Source of the DNA: Shewanella profunda | GTDB taxonomy: Bacteria; Pseudomonadota; Gammaproteobacteria; Enterobacterales; Shewanellaceae | Length of the DNA stretch: 61,495 bases | Assembly (NCBI RefSeq): GCF_023283765.1 | Contig: NZ_JAKILG010000027.1 | Coordinates: 1-61,495, forward strand | Direction of reading: 5' to 3' | Shown: positions 1 through 9,475 of the stretch, piece by piece | Layout of the letters: each line of letters begins with the position of its first letter | How positions within the stretch are numbered: the first letter of the stretch is position 1 | Position numbers and translations under genes: made by a program | The notes under the pieces: generated by a model | Told to the model about the DNA's origin: nothing | Database searches by the model: none | Seen by the model: only the letters and a program-made list of their open reading frames with translations

Positions 1-20
1 TTCCACTAATTTATGCATAG

Positions 21-75
21 GCCCTCCGGTGTGATGGGGTTTCTCTTGGTCGAAAGATCCGATCACTTGGAGGGC
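21..75. ncRNA. Long imperfect hairpin, possible structured RNA
   Basis: GCCCTCC (21-27) pairs with GGAGGGC (69-75), GTGAT (31-35) with ATCAC (62-66), and GG plus GTTTC (37-43) with GAAA and CC (52-60), leaving a loop near TCTTGGTC. No T run follows at once, so it is not a simple terminator. A terminator sits 135 bases downstream at 209-237. I do not recognise an Rfam family; the strand of transcription is unknown. Confidence 0.35.
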
Positions 76-208
76 TATTAGTTCAAATTTTCTTATCCCG
101 AGTTCAGGTTACTTAGACTAAGCGCAAATTTGTTTATCTGTAAAAACCGTTTTACCGCTATCGTTTTCCGGTAGTAATTAAGCCGCTTCTGGCATTCATA
201 GATAACAA

Positions 209-237
209 GTGCGCATCTTAGGGTGCGCGCTTTTTTT
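209..237 (+). terminator. Rho-independent terminator upstream of mtnN
   Basis: GTGCGCA (209-215) pairs with TGCGCGC (224-230) over an 8-base loop, followed by seven T. It would end a transcript coming from the left edge or a small RNA encoded at 1-208. Confidence 0.7.
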
Positions 238-375
238 CGTTAACCCTTCCCGGCTTTTTATCCCACGATTATCAACCAATCCAAACCTCGCCATAACGAC
301 TGCATAAAACTGTGTGGTATATTAGCCAGCATTCTCGTGTCCCACTCTTTAAGTATTGAATCAAAAAGGTCTCCC

Positions 376-1071
376 ATGAAAATTGGAATTATTGGCGCAA
401 TGGAGCCAGAAGTCGCTCACCTGATCGCCGCCATGACAAATGCAACATCGCAAACGATTGCTGGTATTGAATTTATTTCAGGCACCCTCGCGGGTAAAGA
501 CGTTGTCGTGACTCGCTCAGGTATTGGTAAAGTGGCCGCAAGTATTGCGACAACACTACTTATCGAAAAATATGCGCCGGATGCGGTGATCAACACAGGA
601 TCTGCCGGTGGTTTTGTTGATACGCTGGCGATTGGCGATATCGTGATTTCTTCCGAAGTGCGCCACCACGATGTGGATGTCACCGCCTTTGGTTATGAAA
701 TTGGTCAAATGGCACAGCAACCTGCTGCATTTATCCCTGCCGCACATTTAGTTGAAGCCGCCAACAAAGCCATTGCCCAACTGGGTGAAGTCAAAGCGAT
801 TGAAGGTTTAATCTGCACTGGCGACAGCTTTATTTGCGATCCAATTCGCACCCAAGCCATGTTGAAAAACTTCCCGACTATGGCTGCCTGCGAAATGGAA
901 GGCGCTGCAATTGCCCAAGTGTGTCATCAGTTTGGTGTGCCATTTGTGGTTATCCGCTCACTGTCGGATAACGCCAATAATGATTCACCCGTTGATTTTG
1001 ATTCCTATATCGTCAAAGCGGGTTACCATTCAGCGCTAATGGTGATGCTGCTGCTTGAGCAGCTAAAATAG
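376..1071 (+). CDS. mtnN: 5'-methylthioadenosine/S-adenosylhomocysteine nucleosidase
   Basis: Cytosolic nucleosidase (Pfs) that splits adenine from methylthioadenosine and S-adenosylhomocysteine, feeding methionine salvage and the activated methyl cycle, and giving S-ribosylhomocysteine, the precursor of AI-2 if LuxS is present. The 231-residue product fits the family length. It opens with the usual [13 protein letters not shown] (Glu12 is the conserved acid) and has CTGDSF, the CEMEGAA substrate-binding segment and SLSDNAN with the catalytic Asp. An in-frame codon at 337 would add 13 residues, but AAGG at 366-369 and family alignment favour 376. The CobD-like gene follows after 37 bases without a terminator, so they are probably cotranscribed. 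Confidence 0.96.
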   Translation: MKIGIIGAMEPEVAHLIAAMTNATSQTIAGIEFISGTLAGKDVVVTRSGIGKVAASIATTLLIEKYAPDAVINTGSAGGFVDTLAIGDIVISSEVRHHDVDVTAFGYEIGQMAQQPAAFIPAAHLVEAANKAIAQLGEVKAIEGLICTGDSFICDPIRTQAMLKNFPTMAACEMEGAAIAQVCHQFGVPFVVIRSLSDNANNDSPVDFDSYIVKAGYHSALMVMLLLEQLK

Positions 1072-1108
1072 TCAATCTAGAATAGTCCCCTAGGCGGAAA
1101 AGTATCGA

Positions 1109-2098
1109 ATGCACAGTTCTTTTTATCAACGACTTATTGAGATTGATGGTGCTTTGTTTGAAGGCTTTTTGATACTTTTTTGTGCTTTACTACTCGCACG
1201 TTTAGCACCTTTACCGCGGGAAATGCAGCCGCTTATTTGGTTTACCCATTTAGCCAAACAGCTCGCGGCTAAAGTGAATCGCTCAGAACGTCCTGCAAGC
1301 CAACAAGCCACCGCTGGCTTTTTAGCAATGTTGCTGTTGGTATTTCCGTTTTGGGCCATTATTACCTTTTTACTCGAACTTGCCGCTTTCCCGTGGTTTT
1401 TTGAGTTTTTAGTACTTTATCTCTGCCTCAGTGACGCAGGTTTCAGTCAAGTGGCAGATGAAATCGCTAAGGCCCTAAAACGCCAAGATAATGCAAGCGC
1501 CAAAAAACTACTCCAGCCCTGGGTTGTCCGTGATACAGATAATCTATCGGAGGTCGGACTGGCTAAAGCCACGATAGAAAAACTCGCCACAGCGCCTATT
1601 TACGGGATTGCTGCAACGATTTTCTTTTTTGCAATAGCTGGTGCGCCTATGGTTCTTGCGGTGCGCATGATTAAACAGCTCGAACTCAGTTGGCCACCAA
1701 TACAACCGAAATACCAACATTTTTGTAGTACAGTCAATAGTCTATCAACTGTTTTATTGGCAATTCCAGCGTGGCTTTGGAGCCTATCCATTGCCATTCA
1801 GGGTGGACCTAAGGCGATGACAACGCTTTTTAGCTTACCTAAAAATCACCCTGCTTTACGGGGTTATATTCTCAGTGTGGATTTGGTGGCCAGAATTTTA
1901 CATATTGAATTGGGTGGGCCGCAAAAATTCTCAGGTCAACGTATCGATGTAGCCAAAATCACCTACGGGCCACAGCCCACCAACAACAATATTGCCTCAG
2001 CGATTCAACTAACCTCCCGCGCGAGTACCATATGGTTTAGTTTTGTTATTGTACTTCCCCTGTTATGGGCAGGTTTACGCTGGTTACAAAGCCTGTGA
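1109..2098 (+). CDS. CobD/CbiB-AmpE superfamily membrane protein
   Basis: A 329-residue multi-spanning inner-membrane protein with hydrophobic segments near residues 15-32, 68-105, 155-180 and 305-325. The segment RDTDNLSEVGLAKATIEKLA followed by GAPMVLAVRMIKQL is the CobD/CbiB hallmark region, so automated annotation would call it adenosylcobinamide-phosphate synthase. However the AEN-x-x-DG part normally found after the RDT motif reads LATAPIYG here, and no cobalamin gene lies nearby. It may be a divergent CbiB or a relative closer to AmpE, a predicted membrane regulator linked to beta-lactamase induction. It sits in a run with mtnN and the following membrane genes. Confidence 0.7.
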   Translation: MHSSFYQRLIEIDGALFEGFLILFCALLLARLAPLPREMQPLIWFTHLAKQLAAKVNRSERPASQQATAGFLAMLLLVFPFWAIITFLLELAAFPWFFEFLVLYLCLSDAGFSQVADEIAKALKRQDNASAKKLLQPWVVRDTDNLSEVGLAKATIEKLATAPIYGIAATIFFFAIAGAPMVLAVRMIKQLELSWPPIQPKYQHFCSTVNSLSTVLLAIPAWLWSLSIAIQGGPKAMTTLFSLPKNHPALRGYILSVDLVARILHIELGGPQKFSGQRIDVAKITYGPQPTNNNIASAIQLTSRASTIWFSFVIVLPLLWAGLRWLQSL

Positions 2099-2141
2099 TA
2101 TGATGCAGTTTCCCTTAGCACTTGGTTAAAGGCAGACCCTC

Positions 2142-2531
2142 TTGTTCGAAAATATGCATGTTTCATTAACAACCCCAGCGTTGCTATTTCCCGCTATATC
2201 GTTATTACTACTGGCTTATACCAATCGATTTTTTGCTCTTGCTGCATTAATTCGTAACTTAAGTAATGGTGATAAGCCAGTACATAAAGATCAAATTAAA
2301 AATCTTAGCCAACGGATCCGCATCATACGAAGAATGCAAGAAGCAGGTGTTTCCAGTTTTGCGCTGTGTGTTTTATGTATGATTTTTATCTATATTGGTT
2401 TAAATAAAACGGGCTCTGTTATCTTCGGTGCCAGCTTATTACTACTGCTGTATTCACTGATTTTATCTGTGATTGAAATTCGTATCTCCGTGGATGCCTT
2501 AAATATCCATATCAAAGAGATGAGTAAATGA
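2142..2531 (+). CDS. DUF2721 family membrane protein
   Basis: A 129-residue protein with a hydrophobic N-terminus ([19 protein letters not shown]), a basic central stretch ([12 protein letters not shown]) and two C-terminal membrane segments. This layout is that of DUF2721, whose function is unknown. The start is TTG at 2142, chosen because AAAGG (2128-2132) lies 9 bases upstream; an ATG at 2154 is too far from it. Its stop overlaps the start of the next gene as ATGA, implying translational coupling with the TRIC-type channel. Confidence 0.75.
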   Translation: MFENMHVSLTTPALLFPAISLLLLAYTNRFFALAALIRNLSNGDKPVHKDQIKNLSQRIRIIRRMQEAGVSSFALCVLCMIFIYIGLNKTGSVIFGASLLLLLYSLILSVIEIRISVDALNIHIKEMSK

Positions 2532-3154
2532 TTCATTGGATCTACTTTTTTGACTTATGTGGCACAGCCGTTTTTGCCTTATCCGGCGCACTCGCCGCAG
2601 GGCGCCATAGAATGGATCCTTTTGGCGTAATAGTCCTTGCCTCGGTCACCGCTATTGGTGGCGGTAGCATCCGCGATGCTCTGATTGGTGCGACACCCGT
2701 ATTTTGGATCCGCGATCCTAATTACATCATAGTGATCCTCGCGACCGTGCTCGCCTGTCTGCTATTGGTCCGTCGACCTCGCAAGGTGCCCGAGTACATT
2801 TTACCTGTCGCAGATGCCTTTGGATTAGCCCTTTTTACTGTGATTGGTGCCGAAAAAGCCCTCAATATGGGTTTGAGTGGCATGATTGCTGTCGTGATGG
2901 GCTTGATCACTGGCGTCGGAGGAGGCATTATTCGAGACTTGCTCTGTAGACAAATACCTATGGTATTACGCACAGAAATATATGCTACGGCTTCAATCAT
3001 TGGTGGCATAGGTTATACCGTCAGTTTAGCCTACGGTATGAATGAAAAAACGGCGCTGTTTTTGGCGATGACCAGTGCCCTAGTTATCCGCTTAAGCGCC
3101 ATCAAATGGCATCTATCTCTACCAGCCTTTGATCTCAAAACTAAGAGGGAATAG
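2528..3154 (+). CDS. Trimeric intracellular cation channel family protein (YadS/YicG-like)
   Basis: A 208-residue inner-membrane protein made of two repeated three-helix units rich in glycine. Each repeat carries the family signature: [12 protein letters not shown] near residue 40 and [12 protein letters not shown] near residue 125. Known members (bacterial TRIC, formerly UPF0126) form homotrimeric monovalent cation channels; some relatives have been linked to glycine uptake, so the substrate is open. The start overlaps the DUF2721 stop (ATGA), and the NTF2-like gene begins one base after the stop, so the three are one translational unit. Confidence 0.85.
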   Translation: MIHWIYFFDLCGTAVFALSGALAAGRHRMDPFGVIVLASVTAIGGGSIRDALIGATPVFWIRDPNYIIVILATVLACLLLVRRPRKVPEYILPVADAFGLALFTVIGAEKALNMGLSGMIAVVMGLITGVGGGIIRDLLCRQIPMVLRTEIYATASIIGGIGYTVSLAYGMNEKTALFLAMTSALVIRLSAIKWHLSLPAFDLKTKRE

Positions 3155-3155
3155 T

Positions 3156-3647
3156 TTGCGAATATTGTGTCTTATTTTGTGCCTCATTTTTGTTCCAGCC
3201 CTCAATCCTGCAGCGGCGCAAGCCAACTCAGGTGAAATGCCACAGGAACAACAGCTAGCCGTAAAGTACATGGATGCACTAACCGAGCACGACTACAAGA
3301 CACTCAGAAAATTCTATAACCGCGAAAGCGTCTTCTTCGATAAAACCGCCAACCGTAAATACACTGGCGGCCGCTTTATCATCGACTTTCTCGAGCGCGC
3401 CCATGAGGGCGTGCTCGAGTATGACTTCAACATAGAACATATGTATAACGCAGGCTCTTTAGTGGTGATGATAGGCAACTATCACTTCAAAGGGCCCGGC
3501 GAACAATTCGGCAAACCTGGCAAAATTATCGATGTAGCCATTCCCGCTGTCACCAGTCTAAAGCTCGATATGCTCAACCATAGAGTGACAGAACATGTCG
3601 ATCTTATTGATTACCAAACCATGTCAGACCAATTGGCGATGCAGTAA
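3156..3647 (+). CDS. Exported NTF2-like (SnoaL-type) protein
   Basis: A 163-residue product with a Sec signal peptide (MRILCLILCLIFVPALNPAAAQA) followed by an NTF2-like fold pattern: a helix with EQQLAVKYMDALTEHDYKTL, then the FYNRESVFFD and GGRFIIDFLERAHEG stretches and C-terminal strands. Such cone-shaped domains bind small ligands or act as enzymes; nothing here fixes a substrate. The start is TTG at 3156 with AGAGGGAA (3143-3150) upstream; an upstream TTG at 3129 would overlap the previous gene and spoil the signal peptide. It is coupled to the channel gene before it. Confidence 0.7.
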   Translation: MRILCLILCLIFVPALNPAAAQANSGEMPQEQQLAVKYMDALTEHDYKTLRKFYNRESVFFDKTANRKYTGGRFIIDFLERAHEGVLEYDFNIEHMYNAGSLVVMIGNYHFKGPGEQFGKPGKIIDVAIPAVTSLKLDMLNHRVTEHVDLIDYQTMSDQLAMQ

Positions 3648-3767
3648 TCACAAAATTTGTGCCTCCTTGAAACTTGAGACCAAGACACAGGTCAAAGCTA
3701 ACAATGAATCAATCTCCAGATTGCTATGCATTCACTAGATTTACAGCATTGTTGCAATGAGGTATGT

Positions 3768-4196
3768 ATGAAGTTTTTTGGATTATGTGCCCTAATCGCC
3801 TTTTATGGCTTAATCTTGGCACCCAAAGCACAAGCACAACAACCAATTATCGTTTCCTACGCCGTTCAACCTGTTAATCACTTCAATCAACAATTACGTA
3901 TTGCGCAGGAGCAACAGCAAGCGTGGGCAGAAGATCCAAGCAAAATTAGTAGCCAATACGCAGGTAATCAATTTACCTTAGTGCGAACCCAAACTCATAA
4001 AGACAGCATTCTGACTTACCAAATGAGCGAAATATCTAAACAACAGCCACAAATGTTGCTGATTGTATCCCTTAAGAAAAATGCGAAACATTGGCAGGTG
4101 GATTCTGCGCAGCTGGCGTGGAAATGCAGTGATGCGCAGTACTTTGGCACCGACAGATGTAATATCGCCAAGCATGAAGCTAACACTGCGCCTTAA
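3768..4196 (+). CDS. Hypothetical exported protein
   Basis: A 142-residue protein I do not recognise. It has a clear signal peptide (MKFFGLCALIAFYGLILAPKAQA) ending before QQPIIVSYAVQPV, then a glutamine-rich mature part with two cysteines near the C-terminus (WKCSDAQYFGTDRC) that could form a disulfide in the periplasm. The ATG at 3768 is preferred over 3726 because of the signal peptide and TGAGGT just upstream. It ends before a two-way terminator shared with tyrS. Confidence 0.65.
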   Translation: MKFFGLCALIAFYGLILAPKAQAQQPIIVSYAVQPVNHFNQQLRIAQEQQQAWAEDPSKISSQYAGNQFTLVRTQTHKDSILTYQMSEISKQQPQMLLIVSLKKNAKHWQVDSAQLAWKCSDAQYFGTDRCNIAKHEANTAP

Positions 4197-4220
4197 TCTT
4201 GTGGTGTGAAAAAACTTAAA

Positions 4221-4252
4221 AACAAAGAGCGCCTTAAGGCGCTCTTTTTGTT
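4221..4252. terminator. Bidirectional terminator between the exported protein and tyrS
   Basis: AAAGAGCGCC, loop TTAA, GGCGCTCTTT, with T runs on both strands. It serves the convergent genes ending at 4196 and 4274. Confidence 0.85.
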
Positions 4253-4273
4253 CGTTTAAACTAATTCTGTGGC

Positions 4274-5467
4274 TTAAACCAGAGTCACTTTAGCAAACTT
4301 GCGTTTACCCACTTGGAATACGGCGACTGTACCTACTGGCAGCGTCATACGGCTATCATCCAGCTTTTCACCGTCCATCTTCACCGCGCCTTGCTTAATC
4401 ATCCGCATGGCCTCTGAAGTCGACGACACTAAGTCCGCATCCTTCAATAAATTAGCAATCGCTAACCCCTCACCCGCAACTAACTCGATTTCTTCGATAT
4501 CGTCAGGGATCATGCCCTTAGAGCGATCGACAAAGGCTTGGTGAGCACTTTCGGCAGAAGCTTCATCGTGGAAACGGGTGATGATTTCCTTCGCTAAGGC
4601 AATTTTAGTGTCGCGAGGGTTAGCACCATTAGCCACATCTTGCTTAAACTGTTCAATTTCAGCCAGAGGGCGGAATGACAACAGTTCAAAGTAGCGCCAC
4701 ATTAAATCGTCCGAAATCGACATCAACTTGCCAAACATTTCGTTGGCAGGTTCGCTCACACCAATATAGTTGTGCGCCGATTTAGACATTTTTTTCACGC
4801 CGTCTAAACCTTCGAGCAGCGGCATCATAATCACAGCTTGCGGCTTTTGACCCTCGGCTTTTTGCAGTTCACGACCCATTAATAGGTTAAACTTTTGATC
4901 TGTCCCACCAAGCTCAACATCGGCCTGCAGTGCAACTGAATCATAACCCTGAAGTAAAGGGTACATAAACTCATGGATAGCAATAGATTGACCCGATGCA
5001 TAACGCTTCTTAAAGTCATCGCGCTCCATCATGCGCGCAACGGTTTGCTTGGATGCGAGGCGGATCATACCCGCAGCGCCCAATGGCTCTAACCAGCTTG
5101 AGTTAAATACGATACGGGTCTTAGCAGGATCAAGGATCTTATAAACCTGCTCTTTATAGGTTTCTGCATTGGCTAATACTTGCTCGCGGGTCAGCGGTGG
5201 ACGTGTGCTGTTCTTACCGCTAGGATCACCGACCATACCGGTGAAGTCACCAATTAAGAAAATGACTTCATGACCTAACTTTTGGAATAATCTTAATTTA
5301 TTTAAAATTACTGTATGTCCAAGATGGATATCCGGAGCGGTAGGATCTGCGCCTAATTTGATCCGCAGTGGACGTCCTTCCTTCAGTTTTTCCAGCAGAT
5401 CCGCTTCGAGTAAAATCTCATCGGTACCACGTCTAATTTCTGCTAATACTTGGTCTAAATCAGCCAT
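4274..5467 (-). CDS. tyrS: Tyrosyl-tRNA synthetase
   Basis: Class Ic aminoacyl-tRNA synthetase that charges tRNA-Tyr. The 397-residue product has the HIGH-type motif HLGH at 48-51, the [13 protein letters not shown] stretch, KMSKS at 226-230 and a C-terminal S4 RNA-binding domain (about 335-397). It belongs to the branch typified by Pseudomonas TyrS ([12 protein letters not shown]) rather than the 424-residue E. coli form. The start at 5467 (MADLDQVL) is chosen because AGGAG lies 11 bases before it and the length agrees with the family; an in-frame ATG at 5497 has no ribosome site. It is transcribed away from the M23 peptidase gene. Confidence 0.96.
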   Translation of the reverse strand: MADLDQVLAEIRRGTDEILLEADLLEKLKEGRPLRIKLGADPTAPDIHLGHTVILNKLRLFQKLGHEVIFLIGDFTGMVGDPSGKNSTRPPLTREQVLANAETYKEQVYKILDPAKTRIVFNSSWLEPLGAAGMIRLASKQTVARMMERDDFKKRYASGQSIAIHEFMYPLLQGYDSVALQADVELGGTDQKFNLLMGRELQKAEGQKPQAVIMMPLLEGLDGVKKMSKSAHNYIGVSEPANEMFGKLMSISDDLMWRYFELLSFRPLAEIEQFKQDVANGANPRDTKIALAKEIITRFHDEASAESAHQAFVDRSKGMIPDDIEEIELVAGEGLAIANLLKDADLVSSTSEAMRMIKQGAVKMDGEKLDDSRMTLPVGTVAVFQVGKRKFAKVTLV

Positions 5468-5593
5468 CTCGGCAGGGACTCCTAAGGCCACGATCATAAA
5501 ATGAGGAGACTTATGTTACTTGTTAGCCAGCACAATTGAAAGTGTGTACACTAACGGGATTATTCAAGCTTCAGGTTATCGGTATCGGTGTCA

Positions 5594-7000
5594 ATGGGAA
5601 AGGTTATTACGTTATTTAAATTGTTGCCTAAAAAGCATCAAATTCTCCTCAGCATTCTTTCTGTTATCACTATGATAACCATGCTCCTGCCCTCTGAAGA
5701 AGCTCAAGCTTCAAGACAAACCACAGGCCTAGATGGGCAAGCACAAACCAACATCCGTTATGATGTGCCCTTAGCCTTTCGCTCACCACAACGCCCAGAG
5801 TCGATTGAAGGTCAACCGAGTGATGCACCCGCAAATGCAGAACCTTTATCCTCGACGGATGCTCTGGCCGCAGGAAATGCCAATAATCAAATTGCTGAAT
5901 CCATTGAAAGTGCGCACCACAGGGATGTTGAACATTTTAATGTCAAAAATGGCGATACCCTAGCTGCGGTATTCGATCGCGCAGGCTTAAGTAGTAAAGA
6001 CGTTTATGAAATAACCCAGTTACCTATAGCAAAGCAAAATCTACTCATGATTATGCCGGGCGAAGAAATTGTTATTTCAAAGGATGCCAAGGGTGATTTA
6101 ACTGAAGTGCGTTACCGAATCAATGCGATTTCTACACTGGTGATCAGTAAAAACCAAGGGCAATACCACGAGAAAATCTCTGAAAAGGATGTGGAAATTC
6201 GCACCCATTTCACCAGCGCTCAAATCAAAAGTAACTTTTGGAATGCCGCCGTTGATGCAGGAATGACAGCTAACCAAATCATGCAGTTATCGACAGTATT
6301 TGGTTGGGATATTGACTTTGCCTTAGATCTGCGAAAAGGCGACACTTTTGCCATTATTTATGAACAAGAATATGCCGAAGGAGAATTTTTGCGTAATGGC
6401 AATATTTTAGCGGCGGAATTTGTTAACCAAGATGAGCGTTATACCGCAATCCGTTACACCGATGGCAACTACTACTCAGAAAATGGCACTAGCATGCGCA
6501 AAGCCTTCCTGCGCTCGCCCGTTGATTTTAAATATGTCAGCTCAAACTTTAATCCAAAGCGTTTACATCCTGTGACAGGGCAAGTGAAAGCCCACCGAGG
6601 CGTTGATTATGTTGCGGCTATCGGCACACCAATTAAAGCAGCGGGTAGCGGTCGCGTGATCGAGTCTGGCTATAACCAATTTAACGGTAACTATGTGTTT
6701 ATTAAACACAACGATACTTACACTACTAAATATTTACACCTCACAAAACGTAATGTCAGCAAAGGCGCAAACGTTAAGCAAGGCCAAATCGTTGGAACCT
6801 TAGGGAAAACAGGACGTGTTACCGGAGCGCATCTACACTACGAATTCATCGTTAATGGTGTGCACCGCAATCCAAGAACGATCACTTTGCCTAAAGCCGA
6901 ATCAATTGCGAGAAAAGAAAAAAATCAATTCGATGCACTCAGCAAACAATTAATGACTACACTTTCGCAAAACAAACAAACGCAATTGGCCATGCAATAA
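5594..7000 (+). CDS. LysM/M23 murein DD-endopeptidase (MepM-like)
   Basis: A 468-residue envelope hydrolase with an N-terminal membrane anchor (ILLSILSVITMITMLLP), a proline and alanine-rich linker, an OapA/LysM-like region around residues 115-175 (FNVKNGDTLAAVFDRAGL) and a C-terminal M23 domain. The zinc ligands are visible in HRGVDYVAAIGTP and GAHLHYEF. Relatives such as MepM cut peptide cross-links so the wall can grow. An in-frame GTG at 5588 is an alternative start. The next gene, anmK, recycles cell-wall sugar 21 bases downstream, which supports a joint role in murein turnover. Confidence 0.9.
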   Translation: MGKVITLFKLLPKKHQILLSILSVITMITMLLPSEEAQASRQTTGLDGQAQTNIRYDVPLAFRSPQRPESIEGQPSDAPANAEPLSSTDALAAGNANNQIAESIESAHHRDVEHFNVKNGDTLAAVFDRAGLSSKDVYEITQLPIAKQNLLMIMPGEEIVISKDAKGDLTEVRYRINAISTLVISKNQGQYHEKISEKDVEIRTHFTSAQIKSNFWNAAVDAGMTANQIMQLSTVFGWDIDFALDLRKGDTFAIIYEQEYAEGEFLRNGNILAAEFVNQDERYTAIRYTDGNYYSENGTSMRKAFLRSPVDFKYVSSNFNPKRLHPVTGQVKAHRGVDYVAAIGTPIKAAGSGRVIESGYNQFNGNYVFIKHNDTYTTKYLHLTKRNVSKGANVKQGQIVGTLGKTGRVTGAHLHYEFIVNGVHRNPRTITLPKAESIARKEKNQFDALSKQLMTTLSQNKQTQLAMQ

Positions 7001-7021
7001 CCGACGGACGAATCCCTCCCA

Positions 7022-8131
7022 ATGAAAAACGCTTATTATATTGGACTTATGTCAGGCACTAGCATGGACGGCGTCGATGCGGTATTAGTCGACTTTTCTG
7101 GCCCGCAGTCACAGCTAATTTGTAGTCATACAGAGGCAATTCCCTCTCATTTGCTTAAAGGGCTACAGCGTTTATGTTTACCCGGTGCCGATGAAATAAA
7201 CCGCCTTGGACGGTTAGACCGTAACGTAGGGCAATTATTTGCTCTGGCAGTCAATAATCTGCTAGCAAAGTGCAATATTGCGAAAGAAGAAGTGATTGCC
7301 ATTGGTAGCCATGGCCAAACTGTGCGCCATATGCCAAACCTTGAAGTCGGCTTTACATTGCAAATTGGCGATCCTAATACCATTGCGACCGAAACAGGCA
7401 TAGATGTCATTGCTGATTTTCGCCGTAAAGATATTGCCCTCGGCGGCCAAGGCGCGCCCTTAGTACCCGCATTCCACCAGCAAACCTTTGCCGAAATCGG
7501 CAAAAAACGCATTATTTTGAATATCGGTGGTATCGCCAATGTCACTTACCTTCCCGGAACGAGTGAGCATGTGCTTGGTTTCGATACAGGTCCAGGCAAT
7601 ACCCTTATCGATGCGTGGATCCAGCAGGTGAAAAGTGAGCCTTTCGATAGAGATGGTGAATGGGCTGCATCGGGGAAAACTGACTCAGACCTATTAGCTC
7701 AGCTATTATCTCACCCTTATTTTTCGCTTGCTTACCCTAAAAGTACAGGCCGTGAATTATTTAACCAAGCTTGGTTAGAGCAACAACTATCGCCCTTCAA
7801 TCATTTAGATGAAGAAGATATCCAATCGACACTATTAGATTTGACTTGCCATAGTATCGCTAGGGACATCATCAAGTTATCCCCTGAGGGAGAACTGTTT
7901 GTCTGCGGTGGCGGCGCCTTTAACACCCAACTAATGCAGCGTCTCAGGGCTCTGTTACCGGGTTATAAACTTGATACAACCTCCGCTCTTGGGGTTGATC
8001 CTAAATGGGCCGAAGGTATCGCCTTTGCATGGCTTGCCATGCGTAACCAGTTAGGCTTACCCGCCAACCTCCCCGCTGTTACGGGCGCCTCCCGCGAAGC
8101 CGTGCTCGGCGGACGATTTAGCGCTAAATAA
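7022..8131 (+). CDS. anmK: Anhydro-N-acetylmuramic acid kinase
   Basis: Cytosolic enzyme that hydrolyses and phosphorylates 1,6-anhydro-MurNAc to MurNAc-6-phosphate in murein recycling. The 369-residue length matches the family. [18 protein letters not shown] at the N-terminus is the phosphate-binding signature, [23 protein letters not shown] surrounds the catalytic Asp, and [13 protein letters not shown] and VCGGGAFN complete the actin-like ATPase fold. It follows the M23 hydrolase by 21 bases and is probably expressed with it. A hairpin lies 40 bases after the stop. Confidence 0.96.
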   Translation: MKNAYYIGLMSGTSMDGVDAVLVDFSGPQSQLICSHTEAIPSHLLKGLQRLCLPGADEINRLGRLDRNVGQLFALAVNNLLAKCNIAKEEVIAIGSHGQTVRHMPNLEVGFTLQIGDPNTIATETGIDVIADFRRKDIALGGQGAPLVPAFHQQTFAEIGKKRIILNIGGIANVTYLPGTSEHVLGFDTGPGNTLIDAWIQQVKSEPFDRDGEWAASGKTDSDLLAQLLSHPYFSLAYPKSTGRELFNQAWLEQQLSPFNHLDEEDIQSTLLDLTCHSIARDIIKLSPEGELFVCGGGAFNTQLMQRLRALLPGYKLDTTSALGVDPKWAEGIAFAWLAMRNQLGLPANLPAVTGASREAVLGGRFSAK

Positions 8132-8170
8132 TTGCTATTGCCTTCCTAAAAGGTTTAGAACGATACCCGA

Positions 8171-8199
8171 AACAAGAGCTTCTAAATGAAGCTCTTGTT
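8171..8199 (+). terminator. Hairpin after anmK, terminator-like
   Basis: AACAAGAGCTTC pairs perfectly with GAAGCTCTTGTT around loop TAAAT. The following T run is poor (ACATTT), so termination may be partial or the stem may only protect the 3' end. Confidence 0.5.
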
Positions 8200-8527
8200 A
8201 CATTTAAGCCTAGACTGACCACTTATCCCTTTTCCTTATCTAAATTGCTCAAGAAAATTAGCAGTCATTTCAAAGCAATCTATTATTAATCGTTGAAGTA
8301 GCAATGACTAAAGCATCAATCAGTTAAATATGAGTCATAGAAGCTTAATCTAGTCTCGATATAGTAAATGCTGATACTGATATGAGCCTAAAACAACTCA
8401 AATTCTCGGTCATTGTCTCACTGCAGTCGACAACTAACTGGTTGTAAGAAAAAGATTATCTACTGCGCGATGTTGATCTGAGCATCTACTCAGATGAAAT
8501 CTACAAATAGACAGTCAATTTAGGAAT

Positions 8528-8560
8528 AAAGACGCCTCTTTTAAAAAAACGAGCGTCTTT
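8528..8560 (+). promoter_or_regulatory. Hairpin in the aqpZ leader
   Basis: AAAGACG...CTC pairs with GAG...CGTCTTT around an A-rich loop, ending 21 bases before the aqpZ ATG and 8 bases before its AGGA. It could be a terminator of an upstream transcript or a leader control element; the few T after the stem (CTTTAAAAT) make it ambiguous. Confidence 0.4.
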
Positions 8561-8581
8561 AAAATAATAGGAAATCAATCG

Positions 8582-9277
8582 ATGAATATGTCACAAAAAA
8601 TGACGGCGGAATTTCTTGGCACCTTGTGGTTAGTCCTTGGTGGGTGTGGCAGTGCAGTACTTGCCGCCGCATTTCCAGAGGTGGGTATAGGCTTACTCGG
8701 CGTGGCCCTAGCATTTGGATTAACGGTTCTCACTATGGCCTTTGCCATTGGCCATATTTCAGGTTGTCATCTCAACCCTGCGGTGTCATTGGGCCTTTGG
8801 GCTGGCGGACGTTTTCCGGCGGCACAATTATTGCCGTATATCATTGCCCAAGTAGCGGGTGGCATTGCAGGCGCTGGCATCTTGTATCTCATCGCTTCTG
8901 GGCAAGAGGGATTTTCACTCGCCGGCGGATTTGCCTCTAACGGTTTTGCTGAACACTCTCCAGGCGGTTATAGCATGCTGTCGGTCATGATCTGTGAAGT
9001 CGTTATGACGTTATTCTTCTTGATCATTATTTTAGGTGCAACCGATGAACGCGCACCCAAAGGTTTTGCCCCGATTGCCATAGGTTTAGGCTTAACCTTA
9101 ATTCACCTTATCAGTATTCCAGTGTCTAATACCTCAGTAAACCCAGCTCGCAGCACAGGTCCTGCGCTGTTTGTCGGTGACTGGGCGGTATCACAACTGT
9201 GGCTATTTTGGGTAGCACCTATTGTCGGTGCCATTTTGGCGGGCTTTATCTATCGTTACTTCCGCCCGGCAGAATAA
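8582..9277 (+). CDS. aqpZ: Aquaporin Z water channel
   Basis: A 231-residue inner-membrane water channel, the same length as E. coli AqpZ. Both half-helix motifs are present: [11 protein letters not shown] near residue 61 and [11 protein letters not shown] near residue 185; the His of TLIHLISIP and the Arg of the second NPAR form the water-selective filter, arguing against a glycerol facilitator. Six membrane helices are evident, and the stretch [21 protein letters not shown] is nearly identical to what I recall from E. coli. It is a single-gene unit flanked by a leader hairpin and a strong terminator. Confidence 0.96.
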   Translation: MNMSQKMTAEFLGTLWLVLGGCGSAVLAAAFPEVGIGLLGVALAFGLTVLTMAFAIGHISGCHLNPAVSLGLWAGGRFPAAQLLPYIIAQVAGGIAGAGILYLIASGQEGFSLAGGFASNGFAEHSPGGYSMLSVMICEVVMTLFFLIIILGATDERAPKGFAPIAIGLGLTLIHLISIPVSNTSVNPARSTGPALFVGDWAVSQLWLFWVAPIVGAILAGFIYRYFRPAE

Positions 9278-9294
9278 AAACCGAAGATCCAACA

Positions 9295-9328
9295 CAACAG
9301 CGCCCTCTCGGCGCTGTTGTTCTTTTTC
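9295..9328 (+). terminator. aqpZ terminator
   Basis: CAACAGCGCC, loop CTCTC, GGCGCTGTTG, then a T-rich run. Confidence 0.85.
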
Positions 9329-9475
9329 TAATTCCGCTCTAATGTTACCATTCAACCAACTCGCGAGTTTTTGCTGTGCCACTTTATCGGTGAGCGTAAA
9401 TCAGTACAACAAATTCCGCCCAATCAATGCCAAGCTTATCTAAGCTAAGCGAATATGAGTAAAGAGATCTATTTC

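Larger units (their letters stand above)
1..375. other. Untranslated region upstream of mtnN with strong folding
   Basis: No convincing gene is seen here. The segment holds a long imperfect hairpin at 21-75, a smaller inverted repeat near 160-177 (TACCG/CGGTA), a Rho-independent terminator at 209-237 and a probable mtnN promoter with an extended -10 (TGG then TATATT, 318-323). The hairpin plus terminator could be a small RNA gene or the 3' end of a transcript that enters from the left; the window edge hides which. Confidence 0.5.
8132..8581. other. 450-base gap between anmK and aqpZ
   Basis: No gene seen. It holds a perfect 12-bp hairpin at 8171-8199 after anmK and a second hairpin at 8528-8560 just before the aqpZ ribosome site; the middle is AT-rich without a clear open frame. 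Confidence 0.5.

Noticed and set aside
417..747. Minus-strand open frames inside mtnN
   Set aside because: They overlap a well-supported gene, have no ribosome site and no family pattern.
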